Shown here: positions 34,621 through 45,345 of the stretch, piece after piece
How positions within the stretch are numbered: position 1 is the first letter of the stretch
How the letters are laid out: each line of letters opens with the position of its first letter
NCBI RefSeq assembly: GCF_017562075.2
Contig: NC_054085.1
Coordinates: forward strand, 24,244,433-24,308,432
Source of the DNA: Anopheles merus
Lineage: Eukaryota; Arthropoda; Insecta; Diptera; Culicidae
DNA length: 64,000 bases
Reading direction: 5' to 3'
Notes under the pieces: generated by a model
The model's database searches: none
What the model was told of the DNA's origin: nothing
Seen by the model: the letters and a program-made list of their open reading frames with translations, nothing else
Program-made: the position numbers and the translations under genes

Positions 34621-37600
34621 TGTGCTCATTAGAATGGCCGACAACAATTTCAAATTATGGCCCGCCCGTGGATGAAATGAAAAGTGTCAAATGGCAATTA
34701 TGTCCGTAGCACCGCTTTCACCATTGCATACACAAATCAGTAATGGTAGGTGCACAAATTGTAATAATGAAACGATCGCACTTCACCATTCAATTAACAG
34801 TTCATTTGGGTTGCTCTCACCCACCCCCCCCTCTTCTCCCCCAGCCCTGCGAGGCCCTTTTTTGATGATGAAAAACGTACACATCGCTCGCACCAGGCAC
34901 CTTTGCCCACCCCATTAGCCACTAATTGTAAAGGTGAGCGTGCAACCATGCCGAGTGTGATGGATGGATGGATGGGTCAGCTTGTTTAAAGGGGCAGAGA
35001 GTATGTTTGCGCTAGGCGGGGAGGGGGGTAGTGACGTGTAAACATCGACCTGGCGCCCAAGCTTTATGAGATAAATATCACCTCTCACGGAGAGGGGGGG
35101 CATCATAAAGCATAAGATGAAGCATACACACATGGCAAACGTTGGAAAGTGAAATGTAGAATTAAAAAACGAAAACACGTCATGGTTTTCATCCACGCTT
35201 CAACAATATTTGATTAAGAGTGATGCTTTTCGGGAAGGTTTGAATGCACACGGAGAGAGGTGGGAGTGAGGTGTATGCTGCAGCTGCAAACAAACAAACG
35301 GTTTTTGTTTCCTGCTCTTTATGCGCTTGTTACCCCATTCGGAAACGACAGCTCCTGCTTCCAATTATGATAATTGCATGAAAAATCATAAATCTTCCAC
35401 TGACCACACCCGATAAAACAGGTCAACAGATGGGTAAAGGCAACACACACATTACCAAGCTGTCGGTGGTTAGTTAATTAATGCAAACGCTCCATAATGT
35501 CAACTCATTGCGGTTGACTCAGTATCGCTTTACCACATTCGTGGAAACTGCCAGCACAAAGGAACGCACAAAGCAACGAGCATTTCTTTCGCTATTTATT
35601 CTTACAAAAGTTGAAAAATGGTCCCAACCGGTGTAACGATCGCATGCATGCACTAGTCATATTTTGCATACCCCCCATCGATCACATTTCTCATCCATTC
35701 GTGGTTGATGCTCTCCATCGTACGACTTTTCTTTTTTTTTTTGCACGGAAAGACACACTCCTTTTCTCCGCAGCAAGAAAATGGTGCGTACGCCCATCCG
35801 TGTGACACATGCATTGCAATATCCCATGCGTGCAAGCGATACGCTCTTTCTCGCGCGTGTTTTGGCTTCCACACAGCCACCACAGTGCTGAGTAAGATGA
35901 GCTTCCTCTGGTCGTCGACCACTTTTACCGAGAACTGCCGCAAAACTGAGTGCAAACGATCCGGAACGGCCGGTAGGGCATGTGAAACCATCGCACCGGA
36001 TGAGGTGCGTGTGGTTCTGCCCTGCGAAACGATGCCAGTGCCGTTGCAAAATTACACTCTGCGCAAAGACGCGCGTTTGCATCCATCTGGCACTGGTGGG
36101 AATTGGAGATGTTTACAGAAGCTTGTGTGACGATCAGTTTACATGGCAGAGAGCTTCTTCTCGAGAAGGAAGAAACATGGAACGAGAGGGGAAGCGAAAA
36201 CATTTCTTTGATTTGTTTATTGCTTCCGAACGCAATGAAGAGCGCAGTTTTTTTGCAAAATGCTATTTATTGACAGAATGTATCATTTAATTTGAATCAT
36301 TCTATTGCTTACACATATTTTAAAGATATTATATATTCCAATGTGTGACAAATTCATTTTTTCATACACAGAATTTTGGAATTTTTAAGAAACTAATGTT
36401 GCAAGGTTAATTTCAAAATAATAGATTCGTTATTTTCTATTCAATATTGTACTAATCCTCATTCAAATTCTTTCTCTCTAAAACGCATTCTTCCCAAGCA
36501 ATCGGCTTTTCCAAAATTCCAACTAGATGTCCTATGCTCTTTAAAAACCTTAAAAATTGGTCATATTATACTTGATAGCAAATATTTCCAATTTCAATTG
36601 TGGATATTCACTCTATGACAAGTAATCGTGTACTTCCATCGAAGATTTGAATACCATTCAACCTGTCATTGACATGCTGCAGTGTACAGGTATTTGTCTT
36701 TAAAAATCACCTAAAATCAGTTTGGGTATATTTATTATCCAATAGGAAACAAATATTCGCGCTATGTTTCCGTAAATGCATGTCTAAATCAGATTTTATC
36801 TTGCAAAATTGTATTATACAAACTACAATGTCAAGCATTAAACATTGCTTAAAAAATCCATTGAAACATTCCCATAAATAAAATCATTTGTTCCTTTGTA
36901 TGATTCCAGAAAGCACCAAGCTTTAACGAAGTGTATCACATTGTTTATTTTGCTAATGAATTGTCAAGCAGATGAGAAAATAAAGAGCCCGAAGGGCAAC
37001 GCAATCGAAATCCTCCCTGCGCAAGCACATGTGGTGTTTGAGTGGGGAGTTCGCTTGAAAAGGAGCAACAACAGCCCCGGTGTGGTGGTTCTGTTTGCTC
37101 GTTCGTTCAAGTAAAGCAGACATGGGCGTTATGCTTTCTCTAATTGAGATACAAACGAATGGTTTTTTGTTGAGTTTGCTTACCGATGAGGTGGAGAATA
37201 AATATGGAGCCGAATTGCTTAAGATGAAGACATACCTGAAACGACAGAGAGAGAAAAAAAATCATTACTTTATACGAGGCACACACGGGTTGGAAAATGT
37301 TTGATAATTTACAAACAATTAAATTGATTGCAATACTGATGATAAGCTTCAAACAGCAGACAGTTATTGAACGCTCAGCGTGAACGCTTCATTAGACAAC
37401 GGACGATCAAAACAAAGAAGTAACTTCTGCGCCACCTCCAATACGTCGTGATCCGAGCGTGTTTCATAATTAAAACCAACACGATTACCAACTTCAGTTG
37501 GGAAAATTATCCACTCGTAAGCTACGACTTTGCCTCCCCACGTGCTCACATAATCGCCTTGGTAAACGTTGTTGGGCAAGGGAGGTAAATACGAAAGCTT

Positions 37601-40600
37601 CTTACAACTTCTCCCAGAAACGCTCTCGCCCTTTTTGCCCATCAACCAATTCCCCCACACAGAAAAAAAAACACATCCTTTTACCCTTTCCCCAAGTCGT
37701 CTGCTACCGAAGACGAGACAAGAGTGCAAAAGAAGATTGACGTAAAGTTTTTGCTAATTGACATCCCCGGCTGAACGAAAGTCCAAATGAAAAAAAAAGA
37801 AGGAGAAAATCTTACCACTAGCGAGGGAGAAAATACATCCCCCACTGGGCAGAGCGTAAAGCTCCTGCTCAAGCACACTTACGAGTGGTCCTCGCTTTTG
37901 CCTGACCGAAGGACAGTGGATTTCCCAAACCAGAGTGAATGAGCGACAGTAAAGCGCCCACAATAACCGTCCAGCAGTGATGGAATCAACCAAAATCAGA
38001 AATCACAACCGAACACGTTTTCCAGCATTTTCTTCTCGAGTGAGTCCTCGTCCAACTACGGATTAGGGACAGTTTTACTTCGCCAATCGTTACAACCCGG
38101 CGACACGGCTCGGACGTTCGATTGAAGGAGGAATTGAGATTTGAGGGCCTTTCTGCCAGGCCTCTCCAGCCACCTTCTTTGGACCCTCATTTGTCAAGCG
38201 AGCTGACGGCTGCTTGTTCCACCACCCAACCGATGATGTCCTGCGTCCGCTTTGATAAGGATCGTTGTGTGTGTGTGGGCGCGCCTTTCGAAACCGTTCG
38301 CATCGATGCACTAATCGTCACTTTTAATCAATCGTGATTGACAGACATAGAAAGATGTTCCCATCTACCCGATACGATTTTCTGCGCTTCCGGTCACGGG
38401 CTCCGGATTGCGCTGGCAATCGAGCTGAACGTTTCCATCCAGCCAGACGGTGAATCAAATCCGATTGACGATCATCATCAAAAACATATAAATCATCGGG
38501 ATTTTCTGTTTTTCTAGTGTATCTGGGCGTTTTCTTTTTTTGTGTTTCTTCGCACGGTGTCCACCTTGAGCGAGCAGTTGCTTGTCTCTGAGATTATCGA
38601 ACCGGGCACGCTCAACCTGACACGACCTGCAGGTCTTTGCTAGCTGCAAAAGTTGTAATTTTAGTAAACTGATCGAATTAAGTCACAACGAACGGTGGTG
38701 CGCTTGAGCGAGAAAAGCCTCACACAATGGTGCTTCTTTTATGGTGGGATCGTTTTGGTTTTCTGATGGACAAATGAACAAAACGAAAAATACCTGTCCC
38801 GTACCGGGCGGGAAAGATTGATGAGCGCGAGCGTTCGGATTTTATGACTGGTTGATTTCGACCGGGCAACAAAGATTGGACCATTGAAGATGGGAAAAGA
38901 AAATTTTGATTCACAGTTGAATAAATACAAACAACAGTGGTATTTGAGTGATGTTTTACGATTTCTGGTTCATTTCACAGGTTTTTTTAGATGAATTGTG
39001 ACAGTTCTTCGCGCTGAAAATAACAAAATTGTTTGAAAAAAATAAATACAAAAACTAATCAAGATACAGAAATTGTAAATTATTCGGAAGAAAAATCAAT
39101 CCCTCCATGAGCTGCATAATTGAAAATGTATCCTCCACATTAAACAAACAATTGATCAAATACACACACAAACACAATAGCTAGAAAAATCGACACTTTC
39201 ACTTTCCCTTCGAGGGAGAACATTGCAAGAAATCTGAGGCGGATTCTGAGAAAAAAAAACCTCTCCTCCGCAATTTTCTTCATCTATCTTTTGTCGCTAA
39301 AATTGTGTCACAAAAGAAACCGAAACATATCAAAGTAACAAAAAGACCTCCCCCACACATACATACACAACCTAACGCTGCCGGCAAAACTTAATGCCAC
39401 TCTCCAGGTGCCGTCAGACGCAGCGACCAAACTCCGTCTTCGGCGTCGTCACCATCGCAACAACAATCCTGCTTTTAAGGTGTTCAGAGTTTCTATGCTT
39501 TTTCACGCCCCATACAACAACAAATTGTTCGTTTAAGAAAGTGGAGAGAGCAGTGGGTGTGGTGGTGGTGGTTATGGTGACCATTTTCCGTCACACTCAC
39601 TCGGCAATAGACCAGACAACGCTAGAAAAGCAGCCAAGGAGGGGTACACCCTTGTTCTCCACTTTCACAAGCCATCGATCGCTATTGATAAATGAATTGA
39701 AACGATTGTTAATTAATTTCCCCGTGAAAACTTCCCGGGCGCTCTACAAACTAGTGGGCGCAAGAGCGAGCTGACGGAAGCGAGGGGAGGAAAAGTTTTT
39801 CCTTTTAAAGTATCCAAGCCATACGGAAGCGAGCAAAACAAAAAAAGTGGCAAAAGGTGAGAGTTTTTCCTTTACGACTTTTGCTACACTTTTCCTGTTG
39901 CGATATTGCCCGTGCATTAAACCATTTCGGCAGATGTTGTGAAGTGAATGTGGAGGTTGTGATTTGTATTTAGGGGTTTGCAACAATTATGATTTTCAGT
40001 TTGACGTGGAGGAATTTAAAGAAAAAATCACACTCTTTCCCACGCAAATGCTCGGTGCAGAACACATTCCAATTATAACCAATTTTCACGTGATTGGTTT
40101 GTTTGATTTTCACTTATACTTTCCACCACCTTTCCCTTATCGCGCATGCACGTTGCGTGTAAAATAATTAACATCAAACGAACACACAACAACGCCAAAG
40201 GATTATTTAAATTACAGCTTGCTGGGCTCGTTTTGCGTACATGTGTATGCCTTCTGGGGGAGAATGTGGAAAAACAAAACACAAAACGCATGTTCAATTC
40301 AACCGAAACACAATTAACGCGCGTCCTCTGCCCAAACAGGTACACATCGCATAAATGTGCTAGAGGTACGCACAGCAGGCTAAAGTATGGCCAATTGCCA
40401 CGGAAACCTTGAGCAGAGCATCGGGGGGAAGTTTTTCAGCAGTGTGGGCAGTTTTTCACGCGATCCAAAAACAAAAACCTCCCAGAATATAACATTTCTG
40501 CAAACAATAAGCGAAACATTTAATCAGCGCACGTGCTCCACGTGTCCAACAGTCAGTCAGGAAAGCGTTTTGCTTCGCTGCAACAAATTGATCCACTTTG

Positions 40601-40990
40601 AAATGGAGCCTTTTTTGCAGAGTAGTGATTTTCCAGCGCGTGGCAACAGCAGATGTTGAATTTCATAGCATATCTTGGAGAGAAAAAAAAGAACAAATAC
40701 AGCAGCCTTACTGCGATACAGCAGGACCTGCTGGGACGTATCTCCAAAAAAATTTGTGTACACATGTTTACCCGAAACCTTCCCAGAAATCATCCAACAG
40801 GGGAAATTTCAGGTGCTGAGAAAACGGAGCACACAGAAGGTTCGTTATATGAGCTTTGAATGTCTGACCCATGGACAAAGTTTTATAGAGCAGCTGGAAG
40901 AATCAGACGTGTAGAAGTCAAACTGACAGCTGACTTTACATGTACTAATTGAATGCGGCCTTCGAGGAGCGAAGAAAAGACCAACTAAGC
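34621..40990. other. Noncoding sequence, no gene recognised
   Basis: Mixed sequence with AT-rich blocks at 36280-36900 and 38930-39180. CAATTATGATAATTG at 35362-35376 is a palindrome with 7-bp arms, followed by ATGAAAAATCAT. A (GGAT)n run lies near 34959-34976. 35650-36130 is GC-rich and open in several frames on both strands. A minus-strand open frame at 37364-37729 looks protein-like in its second half but matches nothing I recognise. Confidence 0.5.
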
Positions 40991-40999
40991 AAATAGATT

Positions 41000-41046
41000 T
41001 TTTTCCATTTAGGACGACCGATCCAAAAAGGCCGTATTGCTAGAAA
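41000..41046 (-). mobile_element. SINE 3'-tail fragment
   Basis: Read on the minus strand, this begins AGCAATACGGCCTTTTTGGA and continues through TCGGTCGTCCTAAAT to an A-rich end. It aligns with 45104-45148, which reads AGCAATACGGCCTTTTTGGA and then CCGTTACTCCTGAATAAA. A shared segment of about 45 bp ending in an A-rich tail at two unlinked places indicates a dispersed element. It differs from the GAA-tailed family at 30751. Only the tail is visible. Confidence 0.55.
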
Positions 41047-44000
41047 TAGTTGTTCAACCAACATTCAAGCTAAAATATATAAGCTTAAACAGGATCTTTA
41101 TGTATTGATATTTTGGTTTAAATAAAAAGATATAAATGTGAGCATTAAAACAATCATTATCGATCTCTATTATTACTTTTCAATCGAATGCTTGTATCAT
41201 TCTGTGCATTGGTTGTGCAGCTCGTAGCATTATGGGACCTAAGGTTCTCTTGGCAAATAACACAGTCCAACAAATAGCATATACTGAACATCTGTTAACC
41301 AAAAAACACCAGACACATTAGGCAACACTGTAATGAATTGTGAGATTTTCAAAAGAATTGATTAAAATCCTGCAAACTTCACTCCGTGTTTTTGCGACGG
41401 AAAACGATGCCTCACTCGAAACTCCACTGCTTAATTATCTTTCACCCTATTCCGGGTAAAACTCGCCCAGCACAGCTTCCACCACTCGCAGTATAGCGGC
41501 ATAGTGGTACCGCTGCACACACTGTGAACGTTTTCCCCAAAAAAGCTGCAGGCTCTTTCCGGATCTGCAAGTTTGATTAATAGTTTCGAACCCTCGCCCT
41601 GGAATATACACACCAAGCGCACCTAACAAAGAAGGTGCGGACCACCACAACAGAATCCTCGCTCGCCTAGAAACATAACCACTTTACCAACAAATTCACC
41701 CAAAAGCCCAACCTCACCTCAAAGCGGGTGTTGAAAATAAAAAAAAAAACAGCCACAGCCGCGTTCGGTCCTGTTCTGTTCCGCCAACCTACGACTGCGA
41801 AACGAGAAGAAGACTCCCAAAGGGCGGAAGGTCAGGACACGGTGTGCCATTTTTCAAACCAAATCCGTAACCCCTTTTTCGTGCGAAAGACCGCCGCCGC
41901 CGTCGCCGCTTTGCGAGAGTTGAAATCATTAATCTGAACCATTTTTAAACTCCTGCTCCTGTCTGTCTGCCGGTCTCGTCGTGTTTTACCAAAGTTCAAT
42001 GCGGGTCTGCCTTTGCGAGGCTCGCGGTTAAGGATGCTCGGATCTCTCACGAGATCTCCACCCCCCGCGCACTGGCTGCGAAATGCTTTAGTCGGTCAGT
42101 CGGAAGGACAGGGACTTCGGTCTCCCGGTAGGATCGTTTTGAGGCACGAGAGGCATCCCGCAAAACACGAAAGGTTCCATTGCGTTACACTGCCAGACCC
42201 ACTGGAATGGTTTGCGTTACATGGCCACAAAACCGCCACGGAAAAGTCGTGCGCGATAAATTTAAAGTTTTTCCAGCAAGTCGGGGCAAACGATGAGAGA
42301 AAAGGAAATGGAACAAGGATTTAAGCTTGTTTGCTGCTTGCTTTGCGTTGAGGAGTGCATGTGTAACCGTACGTCGCAAGGGCAGGATGAAAACGAAAGT
42401 GATAACGAAGGCTTTGTAGCAGTAATATATCAAACGTTGTGGGAATAAGACCCTTTTGTAACTATTTTTAACGATATATAGTATATAATAAGCTGTTTTT
42501 GTTGACATCAAATATCTTTAAATTATACTCGAGCATTTACCTTAAGACAACAAGATATTATTGAGAATTTATGATTAAACAGAAACTTTGTACAACAACA
42601 ACCAAAAAAGTGCTTATTGAAGAATAAGTTGTCCAAAAAGGTAAAATCATAAATGACTGATTAGTATTCCCCGCAACAGAGTCCAACATTTCAATTCAAT
42701 CCCAGAAAACCACGTTTCACTTCAACCAGCGCTGAAAAGGCACTTTTTGCTTGAGCGTGGAAAATGGGTTATAATCAAACGGAAATCGGCTGGCCGAAAA
42801 TTGAATTGCTCAACCGTGCTCTCGGACCCGGTGGTGGTGCTAGGGAATTAGGAAAAATCACTACCTGTGCAAACCATCGAACCGAAATCCGTTTCCGAAT
42901 CACGCCGCTTTGCCCACGCTCATAAACAACGCGAGCGGGGACGAACGGAGTAGAAAACCTACACCACCAGATGGGGACGGCGATCAACGGGACACGATTT
43001 TCCCGAAAATCGGTTTCGATATTTCCACTCCTGCTATTATTCCGATAAATTGGTCTAATAGTTCAACCGGAGCAGCGTAGGCGAGAGAGAGAGAGAGAGA
43101 GCGCCTCGTGTGAGCTCACAACAAAGAGGCGAAAACCCCAGCGCGCCGGCAAATGGCGAATGGAGCGTAACGAACCCAGACAGTTTCGTGAATCAAGCAG
43201 TAGATGTATGTGGCGGCAGGTGGTGAGGGATAGTTTTTGGAATCACAGGCAAAAACTAATGAACATCCACGAGAAGTTAAACGGTGCTGTGACAAAAAGG
43301 ACCCAACCGGGTTTGCGGTATGCTCTTCAACCCTGTGACGCATATCGGGGCCTGTGCGGGTTTGGCTCTGGATTCATCTAGCAACGCTAAAACAGCTCTC
43401 TTTAGTTCTAATAATTTCATTAAACATCACAAATACTCTATCACCCCTTTGGTCCCAGGCCATGGTCCTCCTTGCCGTCGGTATGTATGCTACCTCCGGC
43501 AAGTCACCCGATAGGGGAGCAGGCAGCAACACGGTTACGGTTCTGTTGGAATTGCAATTCTTCAAGCGTACAGTATTTATCGATATTTGACATGTAAATA
43601 GTGCGACCTTCCCCTGCGGCACTGTGCGTGGCCGTTAGCTCCAACCGACGAACACCGAGAGCGTAGCGAACCCACATCATGAGCACTGCCCAGAAATCCT
43701 TCGCCTCGGCCAAACCACCTTCTCTCGCAAAGTGGGCTTGTGTGTGAAAATATAATTAATTGTTTGTTAATTTCAGTCGACCGTTGCATGGCGGATAGTT
43801 TGCTTAGGCTCCGAGTTCCCGGACCGGGCTTCGGAGAGGGCAAGGAGAGGAGGTATCCAGGAGGAAGCTACGAGGGTAGGATATTTGAAATTTCGAGCCC
43901 AGCTGGCCGTCGAGCGTCAACTCCCGCATTCAACCGCAGGGCATTTAAGGTGGAAAAACAAACTCTCGTCGTGCGAGGCGCAACCACACAGCCGGCCGGA

Positions 44001-44430
44001 TACACACACGCCGGACCGGGCTGCCCGGGTGGTTGCCGCAGGATCGTGCGGTCGCAATGTTTCCGGAGCTAGCCTGTCCGGTGTCACACGCGCCCGCTGC
44101 GGTATGGAGATTTTCGAGTTTTGCGAGCCGTGCGCGCGCGCGCCTGTTTGAATGCCGGATGCGTTGGTGGGATATATGGATGGGACGCCGGTGCTGAGAG
44201 GAGGGGAGCTTTGTGCAGTCGGAACCGTAAATGATCCTGCGTTGTGTGTGTGTTTGTTGGAGCTATAAATAAAACGCAAATATACTGCGAGATTAGACGA
44301 AAAAAAAGGGGCAAAATGCGAGACAAGTTTGGGATGTATTATGCGGTGTAAAGGCGACCTGTTACACAATTCCATGCCAGTTTCTGCCTTTGAGCATAGC
44401 GACACACACGAGCTTTGGCTGTTTGACTAA
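41047..44430. other. Noncoding sequence, no gene recognised
   Basis: AT-rich at 41050-41390 and 42430-42700; GC-richer elsewhere, especially 43060-44170. A (GA)9 tract lies at 43083-43101 and alternating GC at about 44132-44143. A strong acceptor-like site, TGTTTGTTAATTTCAG, ends at 43776 and opens a candidate exon discussed under findings. TATAAATA occurs near 44263 without an initiator. Confidence 0.5.
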
Positions 44431-44449
44431 TTTCATAGCTTTAATTACA

Positions 44450-44552
44450 AATTGTATGTGTTTATATATATGTATTAATAAGTTAAGTGTATTAATAAGT
44501 AAGTGTTTATATATATATGTATTAATAATATATGTATATATGTATTAATAAG
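44450..44552. repeat. AT-rich tandem repeat
   Basis: About three imperfect copies of a roughly 40-bp unit containing GTGTTTATATATATGTATTAATAA. The second copy has one extra TA step and the third has lost its start. It directly precedes the AAT array. Confidence 0.8.
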
Positions 44553-44821
44553 AAAAAAATTGCAGTAATTTAACTTTGAGTGATATTGAAGTTACAATAG
44601 AAAAGTGATGACACAGTAATAAACGATAATTTAGTATTGATTAGTGATGGCATCTATTCTGGAATTGTTTTTACAATTGATATGTATATTAATAATTTTT
44701 TAAAAGTTTTCTTCAACTTACTTTTACTAAAAGGTATCAAATACATAAATAAAATGATAAATTGTGCAATGTTCAAACTGTACTTCTTGAAAACTATGCT
44801 AAAAGGTGACATTTTAATGAT

Positions 44822-45015
44822 AACAACATTATAATAACAACCATAATAACAAAATAATAAGAAAAAATAATATAAATAATAATAATAATAATAATAATGT
44901 AAATAATAATAATAATAATAATAATTATTATTATTATTATTTTTATTATTATAATTTTAATTATTATATTAATAATATAATGATAATAGTAATATTAATA
45001 ATTATCATAATAATG

Positions 45016-45085
<70 letters not shown>

Positions 45086-45146
45086 TAATAATAATAATCA
45101 TATAAGCAATACGGCCTTTTTGGACCGTTACTCCTGAATAAAAAAA

Positions 45147-45196
<50 letters not shown>

Positions 45197-45197
45197 A

Positions 45198-45253
<56 letters not shown>

Positions 45254-45342
45254 TAATAGTAATAATGATAAAAATAATCATAATCAATAATTTGATTATG
45301 ATAATAAAAGTAATAATAATAATAACAATATTAATAATACTT
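44822..45342. repeat. Long (AAT)n array
   Basis: About 520 bp composed mostly of AAT units with AAC, GAT, CAT and AAA variants. The repeat sense switches from AAT to ATT near 44924, giving a perfect inverted repeat with arms of about 17 bp at 44908-44941. A SINE-like tail lies inside at 45104-45148. Isoleucine-rich minus-strand frames across it are artefacts. Confidence 0.97.
45104..45148 (+). mobile_element. SINE 3' tail embedded in the AAT array
   Basis: AGCAATACGGCCTTTTTGGA followed by CCGTTACTCCTGAATAAA is unique sequence in the middle of the array and runs directly into A8 and then AAT units. The same segment occurs on the minus strand at 41000-41046. The 5' side is replaced by AAT repeats, so the upstream part of the element is truncated or overwritten. 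Confidence 0.6.
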
Positions 45343-45345
45343 TTA

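Noticed and set aside
44964..45287. 107-codon isoleucine-rich minus-strand frame
   Set aside because: Translation of the AAT array.
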